64,000 nucleotides of DNA, from positions 1,798,001-1,862,000 of the forward strand of contig NC_006396.1 in the NCBI RefSeq assembly GCF_000011085.1, in the 5' to 3' direction. The position numbers and the translations under genes are program-made. The notes beneath the pieces were generated by a model. It worked only from the letters and a program-made list of their open reading frames with translations. It ran no database searches and was not told where the DNA came from. Positions within the stretch are counted from its first letter, which is position 1. Each line of letters opens with the position of its first letter. The DNA is from Haloarcula marismortui ATCC 43049. Lineage in GTDB: Archaea; Halobacteriota; Halobacteria; Halobacteriales; Haloarculaceae. Positions 9,424 to 20,359 of this stretch are shown one piece after another.

Positions 9424-10173
9424 ATGACCGAATCACAGGCCGCAGTCGCGGACACACGCGAGTTCGAGTTCGTCTTGCAGTTCGACGCAGGAGCTGATAA
9501 GCTGATGGACGTGTTTCGGCAACACGAGAGCCTCTCTGTGTGGTCCTCGGCCATCTTCGTCGGTGACGACCATATGTGGCGACTCGACCACGCGAAAGGA
9601 ACGCCGGAGGCCCTGAACGCGTTCGACGAGGTCTTTCTGGACGAGGACCGCTGTAACGAGTGTTTCGACGTCGTGAGCTGTGAGACGACGCGAACCTACC
9701 ACATGCTGGACCGCGGGGAGTCGTCACGGACAGTGTACACGTTGCGTCGTGAACTCAGCGGCTGTCAGTCGCTGCCGAGTTTCCTGCACCGGCACGTCAG
9801 CGAAGGCACTATCTTCGAATCCCGACGGACGGGCAACGAGTACCGCTGGCGCGTTCTCTATCCGGGGTCCAACCCCATCGGCGAGGTGTACGACAAAATC
9901 GAATCGAGCCTCCGCGATGGCGTCACACTCTCAGTGTCCCATATCACCAGTGCCGGAAACTGGAAGGCCACCGAGCGAGTCGCAACGAACTTCTCGCCCC
10001 AGCAGTGGCGGGTGCTCAAGGCCGCCGTGACCCACGGCTACTACGAGCGACCGCGGGAAGTCTCTGTCAAGGACCTCGCATCGATACTTGACGAGCCCCG
10101 GTCGACCGTGCAGTACCAGCTCCGGACTGCCGAGGACCGCATCGTCTCGCAGTTTGTCGAGGAAACCCTCTGA
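9424..10173 (+). CDS. HTH_10 (Bat-type) transcriptional regulator
   Basis: A 249-residue predicted DNA-binding regulator. The C-terminal segment from about 190 (FSPQQWRVLKAAVTHGYYERPREVSVKDLASILDEPRSTVQYQLRTAE) is the HTH_10 domain of bacterio-opsin activator proteins. The N-terminal 180 residues form the haloarchaeal sensor region that often precedes it, with conserved CNEC and WRV(L)-type motifs. No ligand is known. A paralogue with the same arrangement lies at 43946-44737. It converges on katG with 39 bases between the stops, so a role in the oxidative response is possible but not shown. Confidence 0.8.
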   Translation: MTESQAAVADTREFEFVLQFDAGADKLMDVFRQHESLSVWSSAIFVGDDHMWRLDHAKGTPEALNAFDEVFLDEDRCNECFDVVSCETTRTYHMLDRGESSRTVYTLRRELSGCQSLPSFLHRHVSEGTIFESRRTGNEYRWRVLYPGSNPIGEVYDKIESSLRDGVTLSVSHITSAGNWKATERVATNFSPQQWRVLKAAVTHGYYERPREVSVKDLASILDEPRSTVQYQLRTAEDRIVSQFVEETL

Positions 10174-10212
10174 GAGCGGATTGCGCGAGCAGAAACGCTA
10201 CTCGCTGGGACC

Positions 10213-12741
<2,529 letters not shown>

Positions 12742-13536
12742 TCATGGGGACCGTCGAATCCACTCGTCTGCGTCAAACTTCTCTTTCGCGTGCTCGCGTG
12801 CGCGTGCCAGTTCGTCGTCCGTCCACGAGCCCTCGGTCGCGTCGACCCACTCGGCCAGCGTCGAGCGGAGCGTCTCGACAGCATCGGCGCGGTCGATGTC
12901 GGCGTATTCGTCTATCGCTCCGACGCGCTCGGTGAACCGCTCCGAGTCGGGGTCGGCAGTGAAACAGCCGCAGTGGCGGTCGGGGCGCAGCGAGACGGAC
13001 AGGGAGCCGTGCTGGATGACGGCGTCCTTCTGGCGGTACTGCGCGTTCCCGCTGAGTTTTCGGCCATCGGGACCGACGATATCGTGGGCCGGATGGAGTT
13101 GCCGCAGGTAACACGCCGGCTGGTGGACCGCCGACCGCTCGTCGTCGGCAAACGACGCGTCGACGCCCATGCGCTCGAACGCGTCCAAAACGGGCTCACA
13201 GAACTGCTCGTAACACGCCATCAGATCGCCCGGCACGGCGTCGGCCGGCGCGATGATGCCATAGGAGATGTCCGCCACGCTGTCGTGGTAGATCGCGCCG
13301 CCACCGGTGAGCCGTCGCGTTACACCAACGTCCTCGCGCTTGCAGAACTCCCAGTCGATGGTGTCGGGGTCCTGCCCGTAGCCCAGCGACAGCGTATCGG
13401 GCCAGGTGTACACTCGCACCGTTGCCGGACCGCCCGCGGCGACGGTTTCGGCAGCGGCCGCTTCCAGCGCCATCGTCATCGGTCCGGGTCGTGTTTCCTC
13501 GCCGATGACGCGCCACTCCAGGTCGGCCAGTGACAT
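12742..13536 (-). CDS. Lipoate-protein ligase A / biotin-lipoate A/B ligase family protein
   Basis: A 264-residue protein of the LplA/LipB/BirA superfamily, predicted to attach or transfer lipoyl (or octanoyl) groups to 2-oxoacid dehydrogenase E2 or glycine cleavage H proteins. The family motifs are a VRVYTWPDTLSLGYGQ segment, the RLTGGGAIYHD loop that binds the acyl-adenylate, and GRKLSGNAQYRQKDAVIQHGS with the conserved Lys that contacts the ligand. The ATG at 13536 gives the usual MSLADLEWRVI start. A related amidotransferase function is possible, because the superfamily includes several acyl-transfer enzymes. It stands alone, with a repeat element upstream. Confidence 0.82.
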   Translation of the reverse strand: MSLADLEWRVIGEETRPGPMTMALEAAAAETVAAGGPATVRVYTWPDTLSLGYGQDPDTIDWEFCKREDVGVTRRLTGGGAIYHDSVADISYGIIAPADAVPGDLMACYEQFCEPVLDAFERMGVDASFADDERSAVHQPACYLRQLHPAHDIVGPDGRKLSGNAQYRQKDAVIQHGSLSVSLRPDRHCGCFTADPDSERFTERVGAIDEYADIDRADAVETLRSTLAEWVDATEGSWTDDELARAREHAKEKFDADEWIRRSP

Positions 13537-13622
13537 ACCCGGGCTTCGTGACGCGATGCGATATGAATTGTGGGCTCTAGCAGTGGGTAGAATTACTGGC
13601 GGGGGTGTGTTTATGCAAAGCG

Positions 13623-13938
13623 CCGGAAAGCCCCGGCCGGCTGAACTCGGGGGACTCGCTGCGCTCCTTGTCACTCCCTCCGGTCGTTCCTGTGGTGCTT
13701 ACATCGCCCGCCTTCGTCCAACCGCCCACCGGGAGACCTGCGGTCTCCCGAGCAGTCGGCGCACAGCGCCGACAACGCCCCTTTCAGTCCCGCCCAGCAT
13801 TCTTTGTCCAACCGGCTACGGGTGGGACTGAAAGGGGCCGCTCGCTCGACGTTCGAGGCGATGCAAGCACTGACGAGCAACGTTGAGGAGCGAGGAAGCG
13901 CGCAGCGAGTCGCAGGAGTCGAGCGGGGGCTTTCTGGC
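13623..13938. repeat. Palindromic repeat element, copy A
   Basis: This roughly 315-base intergenic element has two arms pointing at each other. The left arm starts with GGAAAGCCCC and ends with CCCCTTTCAGTCCCGCCC (13778-13795). After a short spacer the right arm starts with GGGTGGGACTGAAAGGGGCC (13820-13839) and ends with GGGGGCTTTCTGGC. The right arm can fold on itself through CGCTCGAC (13843-13850) and GTCGAGCG (13918-13925). The left arm contains two tight hairpins, 13731-13749 and 13755-13773, each with an 8-base perfect stem and 3-base loop. A second copy lies at 59115-59354, sharing a 31-base centre. There is no transposase gene nearby. Confidence 0.8.
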
Positions 13939-13983
13939 TGTACAAACACCCGTTACCAATCACGAGAGCGACAGAAGTGGGTC

Positions 13984-14460
13984 CTAGCCCTGAACGTTCC
14001 CGCACTCGGTACAGGTCAGTTCGAACCGACCGTCGGCGAGGGCGACGCTCTGGGTGGTTTCCGTGTCGCACTCTGGACAGTGCGCTCTCGATTCGATGGC
14101 GTCCCAGTCGTGGGTCGCGCCGGGCGCGCCAAAGGCCCAGCCGATGACGCGCTCGTCGCCGGAGTTGTACCCTTCCTGAAACTCGCCGGGCTCGAAGCGA
14201 ATCAGTTCGCCGCCCGAAACATCGACTTCCTCGCGGTCGAGGCCGACCTCGAAGGTGGTCTGTCCCTGTTCGATGTAGAACACCTCTTCCTGGTCGTGGT
14301 GGCGATGGAGGCTCCCCGAGAAGGAGTCGCCGGGTTCGAGTTCGAAGTAGTTTGCCGCGAAATGCTCGGTCCCGAGTGTCCGGGAGACAGGCTTGCGGAT
14401 GTCGTGTACCTGCATCGGATTCCGTTCAACCGGTACGTCGTCGATAGTTACTGTGTTCAT
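13984..14460 (-). CDS. Cupin-domain protein with C-terminal zinc ribbon
   Basis: A 158-residue protein. Residues 30-110 form a cupin barrel with the metal-binding pattern HRHHDQEEVFYIEQG and a second half around EFQEGYNSGDE. The last 40 residues add a zinc ribbon (CPECDTE and CTECGN), which the general cupin family lacks. The fusion suggests a small metal-bound regulatory or enzyme domain with a nucleic-acid or protein-binding zinc finger. Substrate is unknown. It lies just past the repeat element, and its upstream neighbour on the same strand is an HTH_10 gene about 145 bases away. Confidence 0.75.
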   Translation of the reverse strand: MNTVTIDDVPVERNPMQVHDIRKPVSRTLGTEHFAANYFELEPGDSFSGSLHRHHDQEEVFYIEQGQTTFEVGLDREEVDVSGGELIRFEPGEFQEGYNSGDERVIGWAFGAPGATHDWDAIESRAHCPECDTETTQSVALADGRFELTCTECGNVQG

Positions 14461-14604
14461 GGTCGGTGTTGTCCTGAGTCGGGCTACCGCTGGCCCCTGT
14501 GATGCGTTCGCAATCCAGCATTAGAAGGCACTGTTCCGGAGTTTATAGTTTTTCGGGACAGCATACGGTGGGCAACCGCTCCGACAGTTCCCGGGCAGAA
14601 CGGA

Positions 14605-15282
14605 CTACGCCGTCGATGCGGGACGCTGTTCGAGTATGTCAGCCATCACGCGGGCCTCAGCTTTCCGGAGGTGTTCAGCGGCAGTTCCGGGTGCACAGCC
14701 GAGTTCATCGGCGACATCGTCGACGCCGCCTTCGCGAGTGTCGCCGTAGTACCCACAGTCGACGGCGGCGGCGACGGCCTCGAACTGCCGGTCGGTGAGC
14801 GCCGCGCCGGTGTCGAGCCGCCGGCTGTCGTACTCCCCCACCTCCCGAACGTCGACGGAGACGCCGTCTGGCACCGTCTCGACTGCCTGCTGGACCGTCC
14901 CGCCCGGACCGACCAGCGTGAGTCCGACAGTGCCATCGGTGCGGTATGCGACCGGCGAGACGATGACTAGACCGGCCCGCGTGAGGGCGTCGACGAGGTC
15001 GTGACCGGTCGCCGACGGCGAATCCTGTACGTAGAGGAAGAACGTCTCGTCGGGACACGTCGAGATAGCATATTCCCGGACGGTTTCGGCCTGTTCCAGC
15101 GCCGCTCGGTAGGGCTCCGGCGGGAAGCCGTCGACGTGAAACAGCAGCGTCTGGAGGTCGGAACCGATGTCGTTGCCCCGGAGGAGATAGCTCGCCTCGT
15201 AGCCGTCGTGCTCAACGACGAACTGGTGCATCGGGTGGCGGACCTCGGGGGCCATCCACAGCGAGAGCGTGACGTATTTCAT
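14605..15282 (-). CDS. HTH_10 (Bat-type) regulator with variant sensor domain
   Basis: A 225-residue predicted regulator. The C-terminal 55 residues (LTDRQFEAVAAAVDCGYYGDTREGGVDDVADELG, then PGTAAEHLRKAEARV) match the HTH_10 domain. The N-terminal 160 residues differ from the CxEC-type sensor of the genes at 9424 and 43946. The ATG at 15282 gives MKYVTLSLWMAP, a common beginning for this subfamily; the longer in-frame extension upstream is rich in Ser and Arg and overlaps the divergent nuoCD promoter, so I reject it. The divergent gene is the isolated nuoCD, 89 bases away, which it might control. Confidence 0.77.
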   Translation of the reverse strand: MKYVTLSLWMAPEVRHPMHQFVVEHDGYEASYLLRGNDIGSDLQTLLFHVDGFPPEPYRAALEQAETVREYAISTCPDETFFLYVQDSPSATGHDLVDALTRAGLVIVSPVAYRTDGTVGLTLVGPGGTVQQAVETVPDGVSVDVREVGEYDSRRLDTGAALTDRQFEAVAAAVDCGYYGDTREGGVDDVADELGCAPGTAAEHLRKAEARVMADILEQRPASTA

Positions 15283-15370
15283 ACCTGGCTGTTCCGAGCA
15301 GTATTTAAAATAACCTCGGGCGTGAGGGGACAGGTCGAGGGACGCAAACGCCGAACGCACGGTCACGGAG

Positions 15371-17008
15371 ATGGCCCAGACAGTCCACCGAACCGACGAT
15401 GTCCATCCGCTTATCGAGCCGATCGCCGACCACGTCCTTTCCACCGAACGCCACGAGAACGCCCCGGCTGCTGTCATCCGTGCTGACGAGGTCCAGACCG
15501 TCCTCTCGACGCTTCGAACCGAGGCCGGTCTGGACCACTGCGCCTGCGTCACAGCCCAGGAGTACGCCGACCGGTTCGAGACGATCTATCACCTGCGACG
15601 CTACGCCGACCCGACACAGGAACTCTCGGTCGTCGTCCCGACGGCCAGAGAGTCGCCGACCAGCGAGTCAGCCGTGCCCGTGTATCCGACGGCAGCGTGG
15701 CACGAGCGGGAGGCGTACGATTTGGTCGGTATCGAGTACGAAGACCATCCCGACCTCCGGCGGATTCTCCTGCCCGAGACCTGGCAGGGCCACCCACTGA
15801 GCCGGGACTACAATCAAGACCAGCCACAAATCGTCTCCTTCCGCGAACACGAGCGCCTGCTCGAAGACCACCGTGCGGGACCGGAGACGATGCACATCAA
15901 CATGGGACCACACCATCCCTCGACACACGGCGTCTTGCACTTGAACGTCCAGCTCGATGGCGAGCAGGTAGCGGCCGTCGACCCTGACATCGGCTACATC
16001 CATCGCTGTGAAGAGCAGATGTGTCAGCAGGGCACCTACCGCCACCAGATAATGCCGTACCCGGACCGCTGGGACTGGGGCGGGGCCGGCCTGCTGAACG
16101 AGTGGGCGTACGCCCGTGCGGCCGAGGCCCTCGCGGACATCGAGGTGCCGGCGTACGCCCAGGTGATCCGGACGATGGGCGGCGAACTCTCACGCATTCT
16201 CTCGCATATGCTCGCGGTCGCGACCTACGCGCTCGACGTGGTCGGGGAGTTCACCGCCACCTTCCAGTGGGGGGTCCGGGACCGTGAACTCGTTCAGGAT
16301 ATCCTCGAAGACCTCACCGGCCAGCGGCTGATGTTCAACTACTTGCGGCTGGGTGGTGTCGCCTGGGACTTGCCCGAACCTCGCGAGGCGTTCTTCGAGA
16401 AGATACGTGCGTTCCTCGACGATCTGCCCCATAAACTCACTGAGTACCACGACATGCTCACCAGCAACGAGATCCTCCAGCTACGGACGATTGACACGGG
16501 CCACCTCTCGGCCGAGACCGCGAAGGCCTACGGCTGTACCGGCCCGGTCGCCCGAGCGTCCGGCGTCGACTACGACCTTCGTCGGGACGACCCATACGGC
16601 TACTACGACGAACTTGACTGGTCGGTCGTCACCGAACAGGGCGGCGACAACTTCTCGCGCCTGCTCGTGCGCCTGCGCGAAGTAGAGGAATCGGCGAAGA
16701 TTATCGGCCAGTGCGTCGACCTGCTGGAGGACTGGCCCGAGGACGACCGCGAGATACAGGCAAACGTCCCCCGCACGCTCCGGCCAGACCCTGACACCGA
16801 AATCTACCGCGCCGTCGAGGCCGCGAAAGGCGAACTTGGCATCTACATCCGTTCTGATGGGACGGAGACGCCGGCGCGGTTCAAGATTCGCGGCCCCTCC
16901 TTCTCACACGTGCAGGCACTGTCCGAGATGGCTCGCGGTGAATACGTGCCAGACCTCGTCGCGACAATCGGCAGTCTGGACACAATCATGGGCGAGGTCG
17001 ACCGATAG
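15371..17008 (+). CDS. Isolated NuoCD-type NADH dehydrogenase subunit (complex I 30/49 kDa fusion)
   Basis: A 545-residue fusion of the NuoC (about 1-160) and NuoD (about 170-545) subunits of complex I, which normally line the quinone cavity. GPHHPSTHG at 179-187 keeps the quinone-binding His (His186, equal to His38 of Thermus Nqo4). The partner Tyr87 of Nqo4, in RMDY, is Trp236 here (RWDWGG). The NuoD C-terminus LDTIMGEVDR is intact. None of the other nuo genes (A, B, H-N) lies nearby, so this is a second, orphan copy or a repurposed paralogue. Haloarchaea normally carry nuoCD within the nuo operon. The divergent HTH_10 gene starts 89 bases away. Identity is strong; function is open. Confidence 0.88.
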   Translation: MAQTVHRTDDVHPLIEPIADHVLSTERHENAPAAVIRADEVQTVLSTLRTEAGLDHCACVTAQEYADRFETIYHLRRYADPTQELSVVVPTARESPTSESAVPVYPTAAWHEREAYDLVGIEYEDHPDLRRILLPETWQGHPLSRDYNQDQPQIVSFREHERLLEDHRAGPETMHINMGPHHPSTHGVLHLNVQLDGEQVAAVDPDIGYIHRCEEQMCQQGTYRHQIMPYPDRWDWGGAGLLNEWAYARAAEALADIEVPAYAQVIRTMGGELSRILSHMLAVATYALDVVGEFTATFQWGVRDRELVQDILEDLTGQRLMFNYLRLGGVAWDLPEPREAFFEKIRAFLDDLPHKLTEYHDMLTSNEILQLRTIDTGHLSAETAKAYGCTGPVARASGVDYDLRRDDPYGYYDELDWSVVTEQGGDNFSRLLVRLREVEESAKIIGQCVDLLEDWPEDDREIQANVPRTLRPDPDTEIYRAVEAAKGELGIYIRSDGTETPARFKIRGPSFSHVQALSEMARGEYVPDLVATIGSLDTIMGEVDR

Positions 17009-17069
17009 GCCGGCACCCATCTGCGACGACCACAGCCAGTGAGTTTTGTACGCCGGGCACGTACGACCG

Positions 17070-17603
17070 ATGATGACTGAACAAGCGACATTCGCGGGCG
17101 GTTGCTTCTGGTGTACGGAATCGGTGTTCAAGCAGATCAACGGGGTGACCGATGTGGTTTCGGGCTATGCCGGCGGCCACGTCGCTGACCCCAGCTACGA
17201 GGCGGTCTGCCGCGAGGAAACGGGCCATGCCGAGTGCGTACAGCTCACCTACGACCCCGAGGAGGTGAGCTACGAGGACCTGCTCGCGGTCCACTTCACA
17301 ACGCATACCCCGACGACGAAAGACCGGGAAGGCAACGACGTTGGCACGCAGTACCGCTCGGCTGTGTTCTACCACGACGAGGCTCAGCGCGAAACTGTCG
17401 AAGCCCTCATCGAGGAGATAGAGCCGGGCTACGACAGCGATATCGTCACCGAAGTCGAGCCGCTGGAGACGTTCTATCCTGCCGAGGAGTATCATCAGGA
17501 CTACTTCGAGAAGAACCCGGACCAGAGCTACTGTCAGTTGACCATCCCGCCGAAAATCGAGAAGCTCGAAGAGACGCACGAGGAGCTCCTGCGGGCTGAC
17601 TAG
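17070..17603 (+). CDS. msrA: Peptide methionine-S-sulfoxide reductase MsrA
   Basis: A 177-residue enzyme that repairs the S-form of oxidised methionine. The signature GGCFWCTES supplies the catalytic Cys12, and the family segments HTPTTKDREGNDVGTQYRSAVFYHDE and EVEPLETFYPAEEYHQDYF are complete. The C-terminus lacks an obvious second resolving Cys pair apart from YCQLTIPPK, so thiol regeneration probably uses Cys15 or that Cys. The ATG at 17070 (with a second one at 17073) begins MMTEQATFAGG; eight upstream in-frame codons are unlikely. Confidence 0.94.
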   Translation: MMTEQATFAGGCFWCTESVFKQINGVTDVVSGYAGGHVADPSYEAVCREETGHAECVQLTYDPEEVSYEDLLAVHFTTHTPTTKDREGNDVGTQYRSAVFYHDEAQRETVEALIEEIEPGYDSDIVTEVEPLETFYPAEEYHQDYFEKNPDQSYCQLTIPPKIEKLEETHEELLRAD

Positions 17604-17631
17604 CGCGAGTAAATCAGTTGGAATAAAACAT

Positions 17632-17820
17632 ATGTTTATCCAATCCATATCCTACATTGCTGTCGCGTACCTACGACAGCCCATCCACAGACATCTGGTG
17701 CTGGATGGTGGTCGCCGGCACACACACCGGCGACCGTTCCCAACCACTGACGATATTGTTGAGCCGAAAGCGCTGTCTGTCTCTGACAGAACAGGTCAGT
17801 CGCCGGGGTGTCCCGCGTGA
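17632..17820 (+). CDS. Possible 62-residue leader ORF overlying three hairpins
   Basis: An ATG in the context AAAACATATG opens a 62-codon frame that ends at 17820 and overlaps the GTG start at 17817 of the next gene (GTGA), as expected for translational coupling. The product is rich in Arg and His rather than acidic, which is atypical here. The same DNA holds three stem-loops, including GGTCGCCGG/CCGGCGACC at 17710-17718 and 17727-17735 with an 8-base loop, CTGTCG/CGACAG near 17660-17679 and CTGTC/GACAG near 17775-17790. It may therefore be a structured untranslated leader, or the terminator region of msrA, rather than a gene. Confidence 0.3.
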   Translation: MFIQSISYIAVAYLRQPIHRHLVLDGGRRHTHRRPFPTTDDIVEPKALSVSDRTGQSPGCPA

Positions 17821-17993
17821 ATATCCAAGCGATAATACTCGGTGCTCACGGGTTCGTCGCTGTCGTACTTGTCGGGTTTGGTGTTCTCGCCGCCGCGAGC
17901 GGCGACCTCATTCAGTTCGCGTTGCTGACTGCTATCGGAGTCATGGTGGGTCTGCTCGGGCGGTCGGTCAGTCGGTTGGCTAACCAACTGTGA
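17817..17993 (+). CDS. Small two-helix membrane protein
   Basis: A 58-residue protein made of two hydrophobic helices (IILGAHGFVAVVLVGFGVLAA and IQFALLTAIGVMVGLLG) joined by a short loop, with an Arg-rich tail (RSVSRLANQL). The start used is the GTG at 17817, which overlaps the stop of the preceding frame; another GTG at 17808 would add three residues. Function is unknown. It is the first clear gene of a run that leads into the AAA ATPase at 18272. Confidence 0.55.
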   Translation: MNIQAIILGAHGFVAVVLVGFGVLAAASGDLIQFALLTAIGVMVGLLGRSVSRLANQL

Positions 17994-18045
17994 CGGCATC
18001 AATGCTAAACGAGCGCGGCCACTATACACGAACCAACTGAAACAT

Positions 18046-18075
18046 ATGTCGGACACAGACAGGGGTATCTACTGA
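18046..18075 (+). CDS. Nine-codon upstream mini-ORF coupled to the next gene
   Basis: The frame ATG to TGA encodes MSDTDRGIY. Its stop (18073-18075) overlaps the ATG of the next gene at 18075 in the arrangement TGATG. A TATA-like ACTATACACG at 18021-18030 sits 16-25 bases before it, so it could be the first frame on a leaderless transcript and pass ribosomes to the membrane-protein gene. Its acidic composition is haloarchaeal. Whether it is translated cannot be told from the sequence. Confidence 0.35.
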   Translation: MSDTDRGIY

Positions 18076-18272
18076 TGGGGTTCAATAGACAGGACCGGCT
18101 GCCGATGGCCGCCGCAGTCGTCGTCATTGCAGTGTCGAACATCGTCGGTTTCGCTCTTACACTTCCCGTGTATGTGACGATTTTAGCCACCCCGCTTGCG
18201 CTACTGGTGTTCGGGGTCGTTCGGTACGTGCTGTACGGCAGTGCAGTGCCAGACGTGCTGGCATCGGGCTAA
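18075..18272 (+). CDS. Small two-helix membrane protein preceding the AAA ATPase
   Basis: A 65-residue protein with two membrane helices (LPMAAAVVVIAVSNIVGFALTL and VTILATPLALLVFGVVRYVLYG) and a short basic N-terminus (MGFNRQDR). Its start overlaps the stop of a nine-codon frame (TGATG) and its own stop overlaps the ATG of the AAA ATPase gene (TAATG), so translation of all three seems coupled. No family was recognised. The layout suggests a membrane partner or anchor for the ATPase, which itself has no membrane helix; this is inference. Confidence 0.6.
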   Translation: MGFNRQDRLPMAAAVVVIAVSNIVGFALTLPVYVTILATPLALLVFGVVRYVLYGSAVPDVLASG

Positions 18273-20359
18273 TGGTCCAGAACCTCGAACTCACGATCAG
18301 CGTCGACGAAGCGAACGAGAGCATCGCAGTGCCGACAACGGTCGGGACACGTCTCGGGCTGGGTGGCAACGGCGCAGTACTCATCCGAAAGCAGCGCGGG
18401 CAGGTGCAGGCCGCGACCGTACGGCAAGCGGATTCAGTTCCGGCGGAGACGGCCCGTGTCGGTCCACAGACCGCCGAGACGCTCGGGCTTCGCGACGGGG
18501 ATCGGGTCACCGTGGAGGCGGCTGACCCGGCGGTCGCGACACATATCAGCGTCGCGCCGGTCCCGCAACTGTCAATCCGGGGCGGTGAAGGGCTTGTCAG
18601 GGACGCGGTCGGTGATCGCCCTCTGCTGGACGGCGACACCATCACCGTCTCGTTGTTCGACGGGTCGCTAACGGTACCAGTGCGTGTGGTATCGACACAG
18701 CCGGCAGGGCCTGTCACCCTCGTGGATGACACCGTGATCGAGATTACTGATGGGCCAGCTCCGAGGCGGTCAAACAGTGGCCTCGACCCGCTTGCCGAGA
18801 CGGCTGTCGGCGGGTATGCCGACACAGTTGCAACGCTAGAAACTGCCGTTTCAACGGCGTTGCTGGCGTCCGACGACGTTCCCGGAAGCGTTCGAAACCG
18901 CGCCGGCGTATTGCTCGTCGGTGCCCACGGGGTCGGGAAGACACACCTTCTGCAACACGTGGCTTGGCTCGTGAACGCGACGATACACTCTGTTGATGCT
19001 GGGCGCCTGCTCTCACTGGACCAAGACGGAGCAAGAGCGTATCTCGACGATGTCGCACGGGCTGCACAGGGAAGTGAACGCGGGATCGTCCACATCGATG
19101 GGCTCGATACGGTGTCGGCTGACGGCGGTGATAAAACGCGGCTGCTGTTGCGCCAGTGGCTCGACGATATCTCGACGCTCGACGGCGTCGCCGCTGTCGG
19201 CGAAGCGACCAGCGAGGACGACGTCCCCGTTGATATCGTGCAGGCGACACGGTTGTCTCGGACGGTTACCGTGCCGGAGCCGAGTCGCCGGGACCGGGCC
19301 GAGATTCTGAAGACAGTCGCCACTGGAGCGATGGTGAGCGCAGAGGCGGATCTCAAAGCGACCGGAGAACAGGCGTTTGGCTACGTTGCGGCGGACATCG
19401 TCGCGCTCTGGCTACACGCGGTGGAAGCGGCAGTTGCTCGAGACGGCGCTGGCGGCGATCCGGTGGTCGTCTCAGCAGCGGACCTCGAAGCGGCCCGCGA
19501 CGCAGTCGAACCGAGTGGTATCCGTGGCACAGTACCGGAGATTCCGTCGACATCTTTCAGCGACATCGGCGGTCTCGACGGGCCAAAGCGCGAGCTCATC
19601 CGGGCCGTCAACTGGCCGCTGACGAAGCCAGACCTGTTTGACTCGCTGGACATCGACCCCCCAGCCGGGGTGTTGCTGTATGGGCCGCCGGGGACAGGGA
19701 AAACGATGCTCGCGCGAGCAGTCGCGTCGACAAGCGACGCGAACTTTATCCCGGTCAACGGGCCGGAACTGATGAACAAGTACGTCGGCGAGAGCGAGCG
19801 GGCAGTCAGGCGAGTGTTCGACCAGGCGCGGTCGAACGCCCCCTCGATCGTGTTTTTCGATGAGATCGACGCGCTGGGTACGACACGAAGCGACGACAAC
19901 GACTCCGGCGCGAGCGCCCGAACGGTGTCACAGTTGCTCACAGAACTGGACGGGATCGAAGGTCGGGAAGGAGTGACGGTTATCGCGACGACGAACAGAC
20001 GCGACCGGTTGGACGACGCGCTGCTCCGGACGGGGCGTTTCGACCGTATCGTTGAGGTCTCGCTTCCCGACGCGGCCGACCGAGCCGAGATATTCGACAC
20101 GCATATCGGTGACAGGATAACCGGGCAGGTAGACCTCGAAGCGTTCGCCGCACGCACGGCCGGATACAGCGGCAGCGACATCGCTGCAGTCGTCAGAGAG
20201 GCGGGACTGCTTGCCATCGAAGAACACCTCAGGGCCCAGGGCGACAGCGACCGGTCGCGCAAGCCGGTCAGCCTTCGGGAGTCACACCTCGAAAAAGCCC
20301 TGCAATCCGTCGAATCGTCCGGGGCGGATCAGGCAGGCGAAACCGGCCACCGGAGCTAA
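18272..20359 (+). CDS. CDC48-like double AAA ATPase with degenerate first ATPase module
   Basis: A 695-residue protein in the CDC48/VAT arrangement. Residues 1-160 resemble the CDC48 N-domain. The first AAA module has Walker A GAHGVGKT (217-224), but its Walker B reads HIDGLD (274-279), with Gly277 in place of the catalytic Glu. The second module is canonical, with GPPGTGKT (471-478), FFDEID (528-533), a sensor 1 TTN and RTGRFDR arginine fingers. It should bind ATP at both sites and hydrolyse mainly at the second, unfolding or extracting proteins. Haloarchaea have other, fully active CDC48 proteins, so this is a specialised paralogue. It follows small membrane-protein genes and meets a membrane-protein gene and bacteriorhodopsin tail to tail. 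Confidence 0.88.
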   Translation: MVQNLELTISVDEANESIAVPTTVGTRLGLGGNGAVLIRKQRGQVQAATVRQADSVPAETARVGPQTAETLGLRDGDRVTVEAADPAVATHISVAPVPQLSIRGGEGLVRDAVGDRPLLDGDTITVSLFDGSLTVPVRVVSTQPAGPVTLVDDTVIEITDGPAPRRSNSGLDPLAETAVGGYADTVATLETAVSTALLASDDVPGSVRNRAGVLLVGAHGVGKTHLLQHVAWLVNATIHSVDAGRLLSLDQDGARAYLDDVARAAQGSERGIVHIDGLDTVSADGGDKTRLLLRQWLDDISTLDGVAAVGEATSEDDVPVDIVQATRLSRTVTVPEPSRRDRAEILKTVATGAMVSAEADLKATGEQAFGYVAADIVALWLHAVEAAVARDGAGGDPVVVSAADLEAARDAVEPSGIRGTVPEIPSTSFSDIGGLDGPKRELIRAVNWPLTKPDLFDSLDIDPPAGVLLYGPPGTGKTMLARAVASTSDANFIPVNGPELMNKYVGESERAVRRVFDQARSNAPSIVFFDEIDALGTTRSDDNDSGASARTVSQLLTELDGIEGREGVTVIATTNRRDRLDDALLRTGRFDRIVEVSLPDAADRAEIFDTHIGDRITGQVDLEAFAARTAGYSGSDIAAVVREAGLLAIEEHLRAQGDSDRSRKPVSLRESHLEKALQSVESSGADQAGETGHRS

